Source of the DNA: Polytrichum commune
Taxonomy: Eukaryota; Streptophyta; Polytrichopsida; Polytrichales; Polytrichaceae
DNA: 64,000 bases
Direction: 5' to 3'
Assembly (NCBI GenBank): GCA_950295325.1
Contig: OX485806.1
Location: 28,274,001-28,338,000, forward strand
The notes under the pieces were generated by a model. The model saw nothing but the letters and a program-made list of their open reading frames with translations, searched no databases and was not told where the DNA came from. A program made the translations under genes and the position numbers. The number at the start of each line of letters is the position of its first letter. Position 1 is the first letter of the stretch. This document shows, piece by piece, positions 37,101-49,855 of this stretch.

Positions 37101-37620
37101 GAGATTTGGTGGAAAAGTGTTGCCACATAAACGACGCTTAATTTTATCCGTACTCTAGATGCGGGAGCTTAGTGGAAACTCCTTAAGTCCAAAATCATGC
37201 TCTCGACCAACAGGAGATTCAATAAATTTTGGGGTTTATTTGGTCTTGGAACCTTGTTTAAACCCTAAACCCCGAGCCTGTAATATTTACTCTGTTGAGA
37301 GCTGGTGTCACTTGAGAACAATGTGAGAAAATGTTGGGAATATCTCATAATCCAAGATGAATTTGAACCCCAATATGAGATTTTTTTCGGCTTTTGTAAT
37401 GTAATGCTACACCGTTTATTTCAAGTAAGAATTGACGTCAGGTAAAGATTTGCCTGGTGCACAGTGTTGTGACTTATGACAAAGAACACAATTGTTCATT
37501 ATTAAAGCCGAAAGTATATGATTTAGAACGTGTATACTATTTCTCCGTGTTTAGACTTGAGATGGAATTTGGTATTTTGGTGCTACCTTTTTCGTGTATG
37601 TTGTGTTTTGTGTCATGGTA
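32341..37620. other. Gene-free intergenic DNA
   Basis: No frame has a recognisable product. Contents seen: a (CAA)n patch (about 33164-33190), a compound CA/TA microsatellite (34054-34112), and facing G and C runs (35590-35599 and 35741-35753). The rest looks like decayed repeats. Confidence 0.5.
34054..34112 (+). repeat. Compound (CA)n-(TA)n microsatellite
   Basis: About 14 CA units are followed, after a short GA step, by about 14 TA units. This alternating purine-pyrimidine DNA could adopt Z or cruciform forms. Confidence 0.95.
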
Positions 37621-37624
37621 CTTA

Positions 37625-37983
37625 GGGCCGGTTCACACACGGTCCCAAGTCCTGTGTCCCAAGTCACTTGAGGACAGTGTCATTTGAGAGCATGGAAGTT
37701 GAGACTTATCACTTTTACATGGGGTTCCAAGTCTTAAGTTTTCAGTATGACATGGATGTCTACATGGGAACACATTTTGGAGGTGAGGCTTGGGACTTCT
37801 TTTGAGATTTGGGTCGAGCAAAAAACTAAAGCCAACTCTCAACACAAGTTCCATAAATGATTTTGCATAAAATTATGAAGGTCTGACTTTAATGATGATT
37901 AACCATATTTTAATGGTTTCATGAGGCTGAAAGTTGAAACTTTACGTCCATGTTGGGACTTGGGACCCCGTATTAAGCAGCCC
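37625..37983. mobile_element. Tourist-like MITE (PIF/Harbinger type), TTA target duplication
   Basis: The left end GGGCCGGTTCACACACGGTC (continuing CCAAGTCC) pairs with the right end, whose reverse complement reads GGGCTGCTTAATACGGGGTC (continuing CCAAGTCCC). TTA flanks both sides (37622-37624 and 37984-37986). GGGC-starting TIRs with a 3-bp TTA duplication are the signature of Tourist-type elements. It is 359 bp with no coding content. Confidence 0.85.
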
Positions 37984-37986
37984 TTA

Positions 37987-39737
37987 TAATATCCTTAGAG
38001 ACGAGTCATCCTTCCTTGCTTGTCGGGCTCATACTTTTGTACGCTCCAACAACAAGGCTCTCACTCTTTTGGGTTGGAAAGTATGGACCAAGTTGGAAAT
38101 TGGGTATCAATTGGTGATGCTCTTGCATTGTATTCTTGCAAAAACATGAACCCCACGAGCAATACGCTCAACGTGGTGCAGACGTACCCTAATTTTGAGC
38201 AACTTAAGCTCAACTGATCGACCGATCTTCCTACCTAGTAAGGGATGGCTTACCCTACGCTATCCTACCCCACTTTGTAGGATGTGACCATAGGAAACAA
38301 GGTAAAAATAAGTAAATATTTAAATAGTATTTTACATGATCTCATCGTAAATCTTAGAGGGATCTTGTCCCATAGCCATGTTCCATAAACCCGTTTCATA
38401 TTTCATTACGAGCTTGTGGCTATAGTCAAGGTAAGGCGTCCCTTGATAACACTAACCCATGAGTTTGGCAACTCTCTATGCTCCCCCCCCCCCCTTTCCT
38501 CCTAACGGTTGGTAGGATAGTTAGTTATTCATTTAAAAAAAACAATTTGAGTCACAAAATCAATTATATGAAATCAACTGGTGTTTGTGAGATTTAAGAC
38601 ACCATGGTCTTTGGGAACAACCAAAAGCACTGTGGTCAATGGTTTAAAGTGGTTTACTTTGTTGACACTAATCACGAGGGTTCTCGAGGGATAAGATGTG
38701 TTAATGACAACCGCACACACAACCACTTGTACTTCATCGACTACATTACATGGTGCAATCCAAGTTAGTTGTAATGGTGGTTATTTAATCTATCTAATTT
38801 GCTAGTAGTTCTTATGTGACACCATGAGAGAATTTCAAGGCCAAAGAATGGAAGAGAGAGAGAGAGCATTTAAGGAGGCAAGGACTCTAAAACTAACTTC
38901 ACACACTACATCATCAATAGGAAACGTAAGAGGGGATAGTCGAGGTCAAATCTACTGTAAACCTCAACTACAAACTACAACCTTTTGTATTGGTGTGCAA
39001 AAAACCGCAGTTGTGATCGAAGGTGGACCCAAAACCTTAACTACAACCACATGCGTGGTTGTGTGCAAATTCCGCCTTTATATATATAAGAGGTGGTCAA
39101 CAATACTACTCCTTAAAACCCGAAAACATTATCTACATTGGCCATGTGGGATTCCAAGTGGACTTCTCATCCACACATATGTAATGGCACGGGCCTTACG
39201 GTGTGGGTGTAAACCCTAAACACGAACTACACCTAGCCTAGTTTAACGGGCCAATTGTGGCTTCAAAAGTTCAAGTGGCCATGGTCCCTTGGTCCAACGG
39301 TCTTTACGTGAACCACCATTAAGCATGCATATACGCAATCATTTGTATTTTCCCGACATTGTGGACATCGAAAGAAACAAAGCCCCTCCAATATATATAT
39401 ATATATGTCGGTTTTTTTTAGTTTTTTTGAATAGGTCAATTGGTACGAAATTTCCGTGGCCTAGATCTACTATAGACCTGGGTGTGGCTTAGAATATGAT
39501 TTATACGAGTCGATGTGTTATAATGATAAGTATTAACAAGACATCGTGGTCGGGGACAGGGCCCTTAAGTTGATGTCCAAGAGGGATAAGTTAAAAAGGT
39601 TAGTGACCCTATTACCGAGACTAGCCCTGATTACCGTGTATTTAATTGGTCACATGAGTGTCAAGGACACGGGGCTTTTATTACTAGGCAAAGATTTGGT
39701 GTAATTAATATCCACATCATGTAAACTTTTAAAGAGC
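37987..39737. other. Gene-free stretch with a C-run
   Basis: It contains a run of 13 C's near 38483-38495 and the near-palindrome CAACCACATGCGTGGTTG near 39047-39064. A 131-codon plus-strand frame (38824-39219) has low complexity and no domain. Confidence 0.45.
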
Positions 39738-39975
39738 CAATGATCGGCGAGAAATGACCGCTAGTTACATATGAGCCTACGGTTGAGATTGAAGAATAAC
39801 TGGTTGAAGTTCAAGACTTCAGGAAAATTTTAGACCGATCCTTTGAGGAGAACCTATTTGGGAATATACCCTGAATTAATAAAGAAAAAAACCCAAAAGA
39901 TCACAACATGTAATGGTGGGACTTGGGAACACTAAGATTTTGATTGATCATGGCCAAAAATCTCCTAGGATTTTG
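39738..39975. repeat. Dispersed repeat family 'D', copy 3
   Basis: Matches to the other copies: 'ctagttacatatgagcctacggttgagattgaagaataactggttgaagttcaag', 'attaataaagaaaa' and 'ttgggaacactaagatttt'. It is the best intact relative of the CpG-rich copy at 61735-61965. Confidence 0.7.
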
Positions 39976-40439
39976 TAAAGGGCTTACGTATGGGAAGATT
40001 GACCCATTGGAACCCGGTTTGGTTTTTTAACACCTACCAATGAGGTAATAGTAAGAATCGATCTCAATAAGTTGGTTGTTGATTCATCCCAATTTCAGTT
40101 CGACACACTAATTTGGGGTCTCTGATTCCAATTTTGGGGTTATTTCAGTTCAATAGAGTGACATCTGGAGTTTACAATAGTACTCAGTGTTTTCCCTCTC
40201 CCTCTACCCCAGTTTGTCGTCCCCCTCAGTAGGTGATGGGAACATTCACCCACTGGAACTCCAACCCCATCCATGGATCATGATTCCCACCCAAAACCGA
40301 TATAAAATAAAACGTGCGTGGCCTTGTGATGGGCACTTCTAAATTCCATAGACAAATTTGGCCGTTGGTTATTGGTACTTACCTCATCCGATTAGCAAAT
40401 CGTGTAGATTGTCATTTCCAAGTTTTAGAATCGAAGTTG

Positions 40440-41065
40440 AGATGCAAGAGTTATAAGAAGTCAAAGTTACTTTCTCTTGAAGCGATCACATTGGGTCTCC
40501 AAATTGTGTCAACAATAGAACTTAGAATGGTGAATATAGTTTTGAACACATAGTCCATTCTCGTCGTAACACGTGTCTTTTTGGTGTTTGTTCCTAGCTA
40601 CGAGCCTTGTCATGTGTAACTCAAGTATGGGTCTCTGCATAAGACTACTTGGTGTTGAATCAAGACACATACACCATACAGAGAATAAGACATGTGGACC
40701 TTATGTGGTCACTTTTTGTAACCATATGCCTCTTTTTGAGTCGTGTATGTCAGAGGGAACCCAAAAATACGTATATCACAAATGAGATGGAACCACGTGC
40801 ACAAAAACTAGACATTATTATGAGTTCAACAGTGAATGCAATTCACAATGTCTACGTGATTGTTTCTAAAAAAAATATTACAATACTGACTTCCGACTCT
40901 CATAAGTTTTGCATCTCAATTCCGATTTTGAAACTTGAAAAAAGGCAATCTTCGCGACCCGCAATCACTAACCGGATGAGAGGAAACTCTCAAGCCAATC
41001 CAACGGTTATAAATGTTTGTGTATTGGGGGAGTGCTCACCCATAAGCCCCAAGTACCTTAGGTGT
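40440..41065. repeat. Dispersed repeat family 'B', copy 1
   Basis: This aligns with 47942-48310: 'cttatgtggtca', 'atgtgcacaaaa..tta..attatga/ggttcaa.agtgaa', and 'caagccaatc/ttcaa..catatatgtttg.g.agt'. The 238-codon plus-strand frame beginning in this repeat (40649-41365) has no recognisable domain and is probably a chance frame. Confidence 0.5.
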
Positions 41066-42700
41066 AGTAAGAAGAGATGCAATGAGTTGTATCACCATCA
41101 CCACCGGTCATCAACATACCGACCCAAGCCAATTCTTGTTCAAATTTCATGTAGTGAAAAAGTGGATTGCTTGGTTAACATTGGATACGTACTAGGGGAG
41201 TTGGCCCGTTCTCTTACTTTATTCTATTTTGTTCCTTCAAAAGTTAATTCTCGGGCGGCTAAAGGCACGGATGGAAACACTAGGTTATGTGTTGTCCTCA
41301 TTGTAGACAAGGACCATTTCAACGACGTCATTACATTATGTCCACTTCGACCGCTCTTTCAATGACGTCCCTCACTTGGCCGATGTCTTTGTTGTTGACA
41401 AGAGGACCCCTTGTCACGTGTACGATGTATCCTAGTCTCGATATCTTGATATCAACCCAAAATTGCGACCCCAAATTTCTTCCCAATCCAATCATGAATG
41501 AAGGTTTGAAGGTCCGTTTCCGAGTGATTTCGAAATCTATGTTGCATGTGATGCTCACGGTACTCTTGTAGTTGTAGTAGTAGTATTAGTACGAGTACCA
41601 CAAGGTCGTTCTTCGCTTCGGCTAGCTATTTGTAGCTTGGAACTTGGTGCTTTGAATTGGAAATTTGAGAAATAGAAATATTTAGTGTAGTTCCGCATGC
41701 AATCGTGTATCTCCCTATTTCAAAGTCCTCGACACCGCTTTGAGTAGTTGTCATGTTTCAAATTTTAACTCTACTTAGATTAATAGTAAAGACTTAGCAC
41801 GATTTTGAATTATTGTCATCACATTTGCAATTTCAATCGGTAACATCGCCTCGAGCACGAGTCCTTCTGAAATGTAAGGACTCCTTTTCTATTTAGTTCT
41901 TAGTAGTACACCTTATCATGGTCGGACCCAAGTCTTGACCAATATGAGATGGACAAGTGGCAAACATGAGGGAAAATATATACAAAAAACATTTACTGAA
42001 ATAGAGAGCCTTCTACTGTATAAAATTATAGACGCTTTGAAGTGGGTGCTCTACACTCGTATGTAGATTATGCTAATTGTTGCTCAACGTTGATTTGTCG
42101 ATATTCCACACTTCCCTAAATATTACACTATCACAGTAACAAAGTATTAGAGTGGTTTGCTATATGGACGAAGTAACAAAGTTAATAAGTATCTATGATT
42201 TGGTTTTGACCCAAGACAATTCTGCATGCATAAAGAGACAACCTATTCGCAAAGGGAACCTAATTGCACATATTAGTGTAGTGATATGTGTTGGTATGGT
42301 GGAGTTTTGTGTTGCTTGTAATGTAGACAAGTGATATGTGGTCGGGGGCAAAAATGTGACACCTATTTTGGGGTCTAATGTTGCCACTTTGTTAGCTTTA
42401 AAAGGTCATTGTTCTAAGTTTGTAACCATTTCCAAACTCCATGAGAGGATTCATAGTTTACTACACCATTTTTGAAACTTAGTCTCACTTTGTATTTGGA
42501 ACTACGCAATGCTATAAATTCATGTTATAGATGTTGACCAACAAAAAATTGTATTGGTAGTTTGAGCATTATAGATCATAAACAAGTTTATTTGGTAAAT
42601 AACTTACATTCTACATAAAACGTTATAACATGGCATAACCCTATTGGTAAATGACACTAATTACCATGAACAATGTAGTGGCATATCTACGTATTCTAGC

Positions 42701-43111
42701 CACGGGGAGGTCACTTCGTTGTCAAGTTGACACCACGTGCGGACAAAGTTTGCTACCCCTATATTACATGCCATATATAATTTTAAACTTTATGATGTTT
42801 TTCCTACATATACATAACCATTGATAGTATCTTTATATATATATTTATTTATTTATTTAGTCATCTTTATATTTTTAGTAAAAAAATTAGTTCAATTTTG
42901 TGTCATTCTAGTTAGAAACGGTATGTTTTATGAAAAAAACAAATCATCAAATTTAGTTACCACTTTTAATTATGTCATAGATACTGTGTATATCTACTCA
43001 TGAAAAAAATATGATAAAATTTTGACCCATTTTGGTGGTGCAACTTACCGAAAGAAATTTTTTTTTTGGTCGCATGTGGTGTTCAACTTGACAATGGAGT
43101 GACCCCCCGTG
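42701..43111. mobile_element. G-ended TIR element 1 (hAT-like), 8-bp target duplication
   Basis: The left TIR CACGGGGAGGTCACTTCGTT (continuing GTCAAGTTGACACCACGTGCG) pairs with the right end, whose reverse complement reads CACGGGGGGTCACTCCATTG (continuing TCAAGTTGAACACCACATGCG), a match of about 43 bases. Flanks are ATTCTAGC (42693-42700) and ATTTTAGC (43112-43119), 7 of 8 matching. The interior is AT-rich and non-coding. The GGGGTCACT block recurs in the element at 62991-63627. Confidence 0.78.
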
Positions 43112-43579
43112 ATTTTAGCCCATGGGTTAGAAGGCTCGACCCCTTTGAATTTCGGACAATCCGACTATGTTGGAATAAATGGACTTAAGGTCTTATTTTA
43201 CTCCCTATAATCTGCCCACTTCCTTCATAATTACAAACCCCACTATGAGGAGGCATGTAGGAGTGGGATTGGTTGCAATAGCCATCTCAATTCCCGTGAT
43301 ATTGATAAGTTCCAAAGTGTAACGAATGTTTTTGACCAAACCGACAATCCGAGCATGTTAACAAGGTAAATTCGTATGGAATTTGGAATCATACAATTAT
43401 TCTTGTTGCAATGGGTTTTCATTCCTCGACTGGGGATGGTCTCTGTAAGCAGCTTAACAAAAGTTATGCACACTATGAAAGTTGCGAATGAAACCCCTTT
43501 TTTAAGCATTGCATGCATCTTGTTTTGTGTTGACTCATGTCAAGTATTTTGTTTTACATGTGAACATTGTTAAAACTAA

Positions 43580-43765
43580 TGCATTGAAATCTTGCATAAC
43601 AAGTACATATTGATTCTAACAATGTCCACCACCTGGACTTCAAGCTCATATGTTGGTTTTGGTTCATTTACCAATAAAGGTTAGAACTTTTGTAACTTTT
43701 GCATATGAATCCCAGTAAGACATGCATTGGTGTGTTGGAATCCCTTTCAATCTCAACTTCTTAAT
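43580..43765. repeat. Dispersed repeat family 'E', copy 1
   Basis: It aligns with 45885-46095 and with the split copy at 62890-62990 plus 63636-63720. Shared blocks: 'caagtacatattgat', 'aatgtccacca.c', 'ggttttgg.tcat', 'tgtgttggaatccc'. Confidence 0.65.
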
Positions 43766-44508
43766 ATAGTAATAATATACATGCTCCATGTTTAAAGTAA
43801 CAACTTACCACCATCTACCTTAGTCTATGGAAAACAAAGATGGGCACGGGTCATTTGCATATCCTAGTGATCCATCTCAAAAGGTGCCTTGGGACGAGGC
43901 TATAAAGTTACGTCCTTCTCGAAAGACAAAATCTTAGAAAACCTACTCAATAGATATCCCAAGCACTAAGGGCCAACTTCCAAATACACAAGACTTTTCA
44001 ACCATCGGTGAAGCTTCAAATGAGAGCTCATTACGTTTCGTCGGTAGAGCATTTTCGCGTTGGGTGTTGAGGTAAAAAATAAGAGAGTGAATTTGTTTTG
44101 TTGTCAAACATGCAAGTTGGAATGTGGTTGTCATCTTATTTATTCAATTATAGATGTTACATGGGTGGAACTTTACATTGAAAATATGACAGAGTGTTGC
44201 ACATGTGACAAGTAGTTGCCCATTTTGAAGCAAAAGGTGTTGGAATTGGATCGATGATGAAATTGGATGGTTCTACCTCAAATTAAGCTATTCATGGGAT
44301 GGTTTCATTTCTTGCACTTTAGAGCAACTCCTATGGTCACTAGAAATGATTCTCTCAATGATCGGCTTTCTATGTTGTTTTGAGACATGATAAAATGCTC
44401 ATTTCAACCACAACCCAAAGAGAGCAGACTTTTCAAAACTTTTTGCAAAGCTTGAACTTCCTCTTTTCAGAGGCCAAATCCTTCAAAATCTTCCTTATTG
44501 CCATACAA

Positions 44509-44527
44509 GGGTGGGTGGGTGGGTGGG
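44509..44527 (+). other. Strong G-quadruplex motif
   Basis: GGGTGGGTGGGTGGGTGGG: five G3 tracts with single-T loops, one of the most stable parallel G4 folds known in vitro. Any role here is unknown. Confidence 0.85.
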
Positions 44528-45884
44528 AACTTTGACATAACTCTTTCTACCACTAATGCATTTCCTTACTTATTTACACAATATCATTTTTGCATGATGA
44601 AGTTGTTTGTCCTCAAGTCTAACACAATATGTTGTATAGTATAGACTTGTTGTACCACAACTTATTTTGCTTTGCAAGAGTATATGCCATACTTAGGGTT
44701 TCTATCATCTGATTGTATCCTATACCAAACCATTGTTCTTGACTACCCCATACCTTGCAAGTTTAACCTACTATCCTCATGCTTTTACCCTAGGGTATGT
44801 ATACCTCATCTGCTCTATATATGGAGTGCTTACAAGGGAAACATTCCTAGTAACATCAACCACAAGATATGCATAAAATGTCATAATCCCAATACGCCAT
44901 CGTATTGTAAGTGTGAAGAGCCTGCCTCACATGTGCCCATGCAACCAACCAACAAACATTTGAGGATTAGTTACGTACACGAGGTAAATAACAGTAGGAC
45001 CCAATTGTTTTCCATGTCACACACCTTTATGTTTCATCAAATGCATAGCAGTTTTTCAAAATGTAACACTCATTGCAAAATGACAAATGGGTGTTCAAAC
45101 CTGTTCCTTAGCCATGATTGAGTCACCCCAAGTAGAACACTCCTCTTGGTGATTAGCCCAAGTTTCCTTCACCTTCCTCACGTATCTACCCCTTTGGTGA
45201 GTACTCCGAGAGTTACCTCACCTTGCGTTTGTATGAATGGTAGAAGAGAGGCTCATTTTAGGGTTAAGGGTTTATATTGGAGTTCTTACATGCGGTAAGT
45301 TCTTCTAAACCCTATTTTAACCATGAGTTAAAGATGTGAGTTACATCAGTAACTGTGGTTACATTACCCTATTCCCCCATAACCTTATTACCTTTTTAGT
45401 ATGGTAAGCATGATCACTTTCCATACATGTATATTAAGGATATCATGTGCTTATAATCGTCTTTTTGTAAAGATGACTTTTACTAAGTGAATATTTTGAA
45501 GGTTCATATTTATAAAACTTAAAATCATGGTATTGAACAATAACAAAAGAGAGAGAGACAGATCTAAACCCTTTCCACTCCCCAAAAAACAAGGGTCAAT
45601 GGATTGTACAGAGGGTTGCCTCTTTCTCAACAAGCATTGGACAATGAAGATTTATGGACTTTTATGTGTGATATGAGCACATGGAATCAACCCATAAAGA
45701 CCCAAAACCAATATACTGAGAGAATGGTTTCACAACGACCATAGGAGTTGCTTTCATATCAATGTTGCATAGGGCTCTTTATTTGTCAACAACAACAAAA
45801 TTGAATATTTAAATCCTTCAACATTGCCGCGTGTCATTCCTACATTGGTTGCAACACACTTCAGTCATACGTGGAAATTGCATT

Positions 45885-46095
45885 CCAACAGTACAGTAGA
45901 TGATGCTAAAACCAACACTCTATGTTCTTGCACAATAAGTACATTCATTCTAAAGAAAGTCCACCATCCTAACATTAGGCACATGTGTTAATTTTGGGCA
46001 TATGTCAATAAAATTTGAACTTCTAACTCTTGCATAAGAAATCCAAAGAAGACACTCTTTAGTGTGTTGGAATCCCACACCTATCCATCACTAAG
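45885..46095. repeat. Dispersed repeat family 'E', copy 2
   Basis: Shared with 43580-43765: 'ataagtacattcattctaa', 'agtccaccatcc', 'gaacttctaactcttgcataagaa' and 'tgtgttggaatccc'. No coding content. Confidence 0.62.
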
Positions 46096-46284
46096 AAAAA
46101 AACCACTCATAATCTTTTAGATATAGTAGTATCGTAAATTATGATATGTGCTTAACAATGGCAGTTTTAATCGGGCACCTATATGTGATTGGTGTGTAGT
46201 CGATTGAAGATTTAAAGAAGGAACACTTGAACTCGACAAACGGTTAAGAAGGATTGAACTACGTCTTCAGATTTTATTTTTCCA

Positions 46285-46480
46285 CTCGGCACTCAACAGT
46301 GAAGATAATCGGGAGGGTTTGAGTGTTCAGTTAAGGAATCAACAAACATGCATGCACTTTCGACAATCGTAACTAAAGCATGGGAGGTCCGATCTTCGAT
46401 CCGATTTTTGTCGATGCTTCATCATAGATTCGCTAATGCAACATGAGTTTTGTTGCGTGAATCTTCTTCTTCTTTGAATC
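46285..46480. repeat. Single-copy relative of the 50-kb satellite unit
   Basis: Here 'actcaacagtgaagataatcgg', 'aaccaacaaacatgca..cactttc.gacaatcgtaactaaa' and 'catcatagattcgctaatgcaaca..gagtt' follow in the same order as at 49780-49910, where the array begins. About 40 extra bases are inserted after 'aactaaagc'. This looks like the dispersed form from which the tandem monomer derives. Confidence 0.65.
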
Positions 46481-47357
46481 GGTAGATGGGAATCGACTAA
46501 GTTAGAGCGCCCTCTCATGCATCCTCTCGGACCAACATTGTCATAACTAATTAAGTTAGTCGCGAGATCCTCTGCACTTCAACTGTGGTTTTGTGGCGAT
46601 CAGGCCCTTTTTGTTGCTCTTTTTAGAAGCTCTCGTAAGCTGTGCCCCACCCGTCAGAAAATCTCGCCCACATTCCGTTTTTTAACTTAGAGCCCGTTAC
46701 GAACACGTTAACTTATTACTGCCAAAACACTGAGTCCACAGTGATGGAGCCAAAAAAATCATTGAGGCAGAGACAGCGGAGTAAGTAGTAGTAGTAATAA
46801 CGTGCAGAAGTACATCAATATTCATCACTTATAAAAGGGCCTATTTACGCCAAAGGCATTAGGACATGGCGATGAAATGATCACGGTGCCTCGCTTTTTG
46901 GATGAGACCATAGAGAAAGTTTGTGGAATGGAGTTTAGAGGTTTTTTTTGTGGAGGGCACAAGTTGCTAGTGTGAACCCAAATCTTTGCCGCAAATTTTG
47001 TCAGGCTTACTTTCAAGAGCCGTTTTGAAAAAATTCCGTGCACTCCCTGGCCAACGTAATCCATACTTGCCATGCACGTAAGTTTCTGTGTAGGTTTTTC
47101 AGTCGTTGAAGATGTTATGGGTTGTGGTCCAGAACTACCCTCGTGTCAACATGTGACACTCTCAACCAACGAGAATTCGAGGATTCTCAAGAGCCATGAC
47201 CTAATGGTTTTTTTGTGGAAACAAACCTGAGTAAGGTGAGTGCACCTATCTTGAACGGAATTAAACGTATTAGCCTCCCTTTTCTTTCTTTTCTTTCTTT
47301 TTTTCAAATTTTTGAAGAAAGTCAAAATGGCGACAATTGTTGGAGTGATGAAGCATC

Positions 47358-47705
47358 CTCGGGGGGGGGGGGGTAGTCATTGGTTGGAGTAGCAATATAT
47401 GTGCGAACAAATGATAGGGTATTTTAAAAACATGGGAGCTAAAAATTATAAATCGACTTAAGAGTAATATAGGGTATCAAAAATGGCATTGGACATCTTT
47501 AAAGTACTATAGGGTATGGAATAATAGGTACTTTGGAATTATAAGTAATGCAAGCCATTTTTCTATTAACCCAAAGTAGAAATTTACATAATGATAGCAT
47601 GTGAAAAAAAGAAGAGAATTGAAAGTAATACCCCCCTATAAAATAGTGGTTGTTCGCACCTATATCCTTAACTTTTTAACACACTGCCCCCCCCCCCCCC
47701 CCGAG
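47358..47705. mobile_element. G-ended TIR element 2 (hAT-like), perfect 8-bp target duplication
   Basis: It starts CTC followed by 13 G's and ends with 16 or more C's followed by GAG, so the terminal inverted repeats are CTC plus a G homopolymer. The flanks are an exact 8-bp direct repeat, GAAGCATC (47350-47357 and 47706-47713). A subterminal inverted pair ATATGTGCGAACAA and TTGTTCGCACCTAT supports the structure. It is 348 bp, AT-rich inside and non-coding. Confidence 0.85.
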
Positions 47706-47941
47706 GAAGCATCACATATTCTCATCCAAAATATGTGTAGATGTTGAAGTCTAAACAAGTTTACAATAGGTGCACTTACCTTATGGGGGTGTCAATGTGA
47801 GATAAATAGAAATTTGTTCATTGAAAGTGTATCAACATATATGCCTGTAGAATTGAATTAACCAATTACTAGAAAGAATGTTCAATTTGACTTAAATATG
47901 AAACACGAGCTATGCAAGGTCAAAGTAATATTCTCTTTCCC

Positions 47942-48310
47942 TTTAAATGCTCACATATGCCCTCCTAATGAAGGTATGCGGAGCTTATGTGGTCAGTCTT
48001 CTCAAATTAGACACCATAGTTGAATGCGATAAGGCAAGATTTGTAGTTAAGACTCGACAACATAACGACAAGTGTTCCTTTGGGATTGGGCTATGTGCAC
48101 AAAATGTTATAACTATTATAGGTTCAATAGCGAACATGATTTTAAACACATCAAGAGAAAGAAAGCATCCAATTTAAAATCTAATGATATACACTTCAGT
48201 TGTAGTTTTAACACTTGAAAGAACAATCTACGTTATTCGTGTTTGCAAGTTGGATTAGATGATTTGCAAGCCATTCAATGCCCATATATGTTTGCGGAGT
48301 TGGAAGCACT
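47942..48310. repeat. Dispersed repeat family 'B', copy 2
   Basis: Partner of 40440-41065: 'gcttatgtggtcagtcttctcaa', 'ctatgtgcacaaaatgttataactattataggttcaatagcgaacatgatttt' and 'catatatgtttgcggagttggaagcactca'. Confidence 0.5.
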
Positions 48311-48390
48311 CATGATAGGGTCACATACTCAAAGGGAGACAACTTATAATTGGTGATTTCCACTGATACCAAACAAACATGTTTCAAAAA

Positions 48391-48640
48391 AATGATTGGA
48401 CTATGTGCTCAAATACAATAAGCACTTAACACTCAACAATCAACACAATTTGGGGAGGGGGAGGGGGAGGGGGAGGGGGTGGGGGTGGGGGACCTACATA
48501 ATCATTTGACAAGCATGAGAATCTTTACTTTGATAATGAATAAGATATTCATACAAGCTCGAGTGGCTACGGCCTCAATTCGGATTTCCTAACCATCTCG
48601 TACTAATTGCATGTTTCATATCCTAGGAGAAGTGGACTAC
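48391..48640. repeat. Dispersed repeat family 'C', copy 3, split by a G-rich tract
   Basis: It matches 56055-56250: 'ggactatgtgctc', 'tcaacacaattt', 'gacctacat', 'gagaatctttactttgataatgaataagatattcat' and 'gctacggcctcaattcggatt'. The (GGGGGA)n tract at 48452-48491 lies exactly where the other copies read 'aatttggaggacctaca', so it probably grew from the GGAGG within the repeat. Confidence 0.68.
48452..48491 (+). repeat. (GGGGGA/T)n G-rich minisatellite, G4-prone
   Basis: Seven G4-G5 runs are separated by single A or T bases. It lies within a dispersed repeat copy. Confidence 0.9.
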
Positions 48641-49737
48641 TTGGAGACAATAACCATTTAAGACCCATGCACCTTAGTGCTACTGAAGCAAGTTTCAATA
48701 GGAGAGGTACCCAATCAAATCGAAATGAAGTTTGGCAAAGTGAGTGTTAAGGTGGCCATATAAGAAGTGTTTGTGAGGAGAGACTCGGGAATTATCGCAT
48801 ACGAGCGTACCTCTCATCCCTCCAACCTAAACAACTTGACTACCTTTTGGTTTATGGTCAATTCATCTCACCCTCACTTAATACAGACTAATTTGGGGTC
48901 TTTAGAGCTAATTCATGTGTCAAATAAACCAACATTGTAACATCCAATATGGATATTGTTTCAAGGGTTTTATGTTTGGATGAAGAGAGGCACTCTTTGT
49001 GCAATAATTCCCTCTACTCCCTTTGTAGTAGAAACAATATGCAACGTGTTTGTTATTATCTCTAGTTAATTTGACATCATATTGAGATTTGAAGACCCCA
49101 AACTGCTCCAGTCCAAGTCTCTTGAGATAAATCAACAATAAACATGTAAGGGGATTGGGGATTGGGGCAAGTTTTTATATATTAGATAGATTAGAGGTAC
49201 ACTCGCATGTGACGATTTCCTTTCGGCTTGGGGCTCTTGGTGTTTGTGTAAAATCATTCATCATGGATGAAGGGGCTTTAGTAAAAACAAGTCTCTTGCA
49301 AGGGAGAGAGGGAATTATCGTATACGATTAAACCTCTCACCCATCCAACATATAAGCTCTCAAGTACACTAATTTGGAGTCCTTAAAAATAACTCATGTG
49401 TCAAGTAATATTTACAAAAAAATCTGGACTACATACTATTTCAAGGCTTCTAGGTTGGATGAATAAGAGATACGCTTGGTCCCCCTCCCCACCCTGCAAG
49501 GTTGTTGGCTGCATCATTCCAACTCGTTTCCACTAGATTAATTCTTGATCTCCAAAGCTAATTCGGGGTTTAAATGCACTAAACATAACCCACAACGTTT
49601 TCACCTTTTCAATGGAAGAGTTTATGTAAGGTAGATGGGTCTTAAGTAGCTCGTTTCAAAATCACACCTCTATATTCGATTCGTACGTGGTTCGGTGAGG
49701 ATCAAAACGCAAACATCATTAAAAAAAAACATATGTT
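48641..49737. other. Gene-free stretch
   Basis: There are short frames only. Two related segments (about 48780-49130 and 49310-49470) share 'gggaattatcg.atacga', 'ctctcac/tcc.atccaac' and 'actaatttggggtct', so it is further decayed repeat DNA. Confidence 0.45.
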
Positions 49738-49855
49738 CACAAGTCATTGGACTATGTCTTCAAATACTAATAACTACTCTACACTCAACAATGACACACA
49801 ATCAACTGAGAGGACCTACATATCCAATTTAGAAACCAACAAACACGCACTTCCA

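Noticed and set aside
37260-37280. Telomere-like CCCTAAA near 37264
   Set aside because: Only one or two units, no array.
38824-39219. 131-codon plus-strand frame
   Set aside because: No domain, repetitive Thr-rich stretch, in decayed repeat DNA.
46825-47073. 82-codon minus-strand frame in moderately GC-rich DNA
   Set aside because: No recognisable domain, and flanks do not offer a convincing gene structure.
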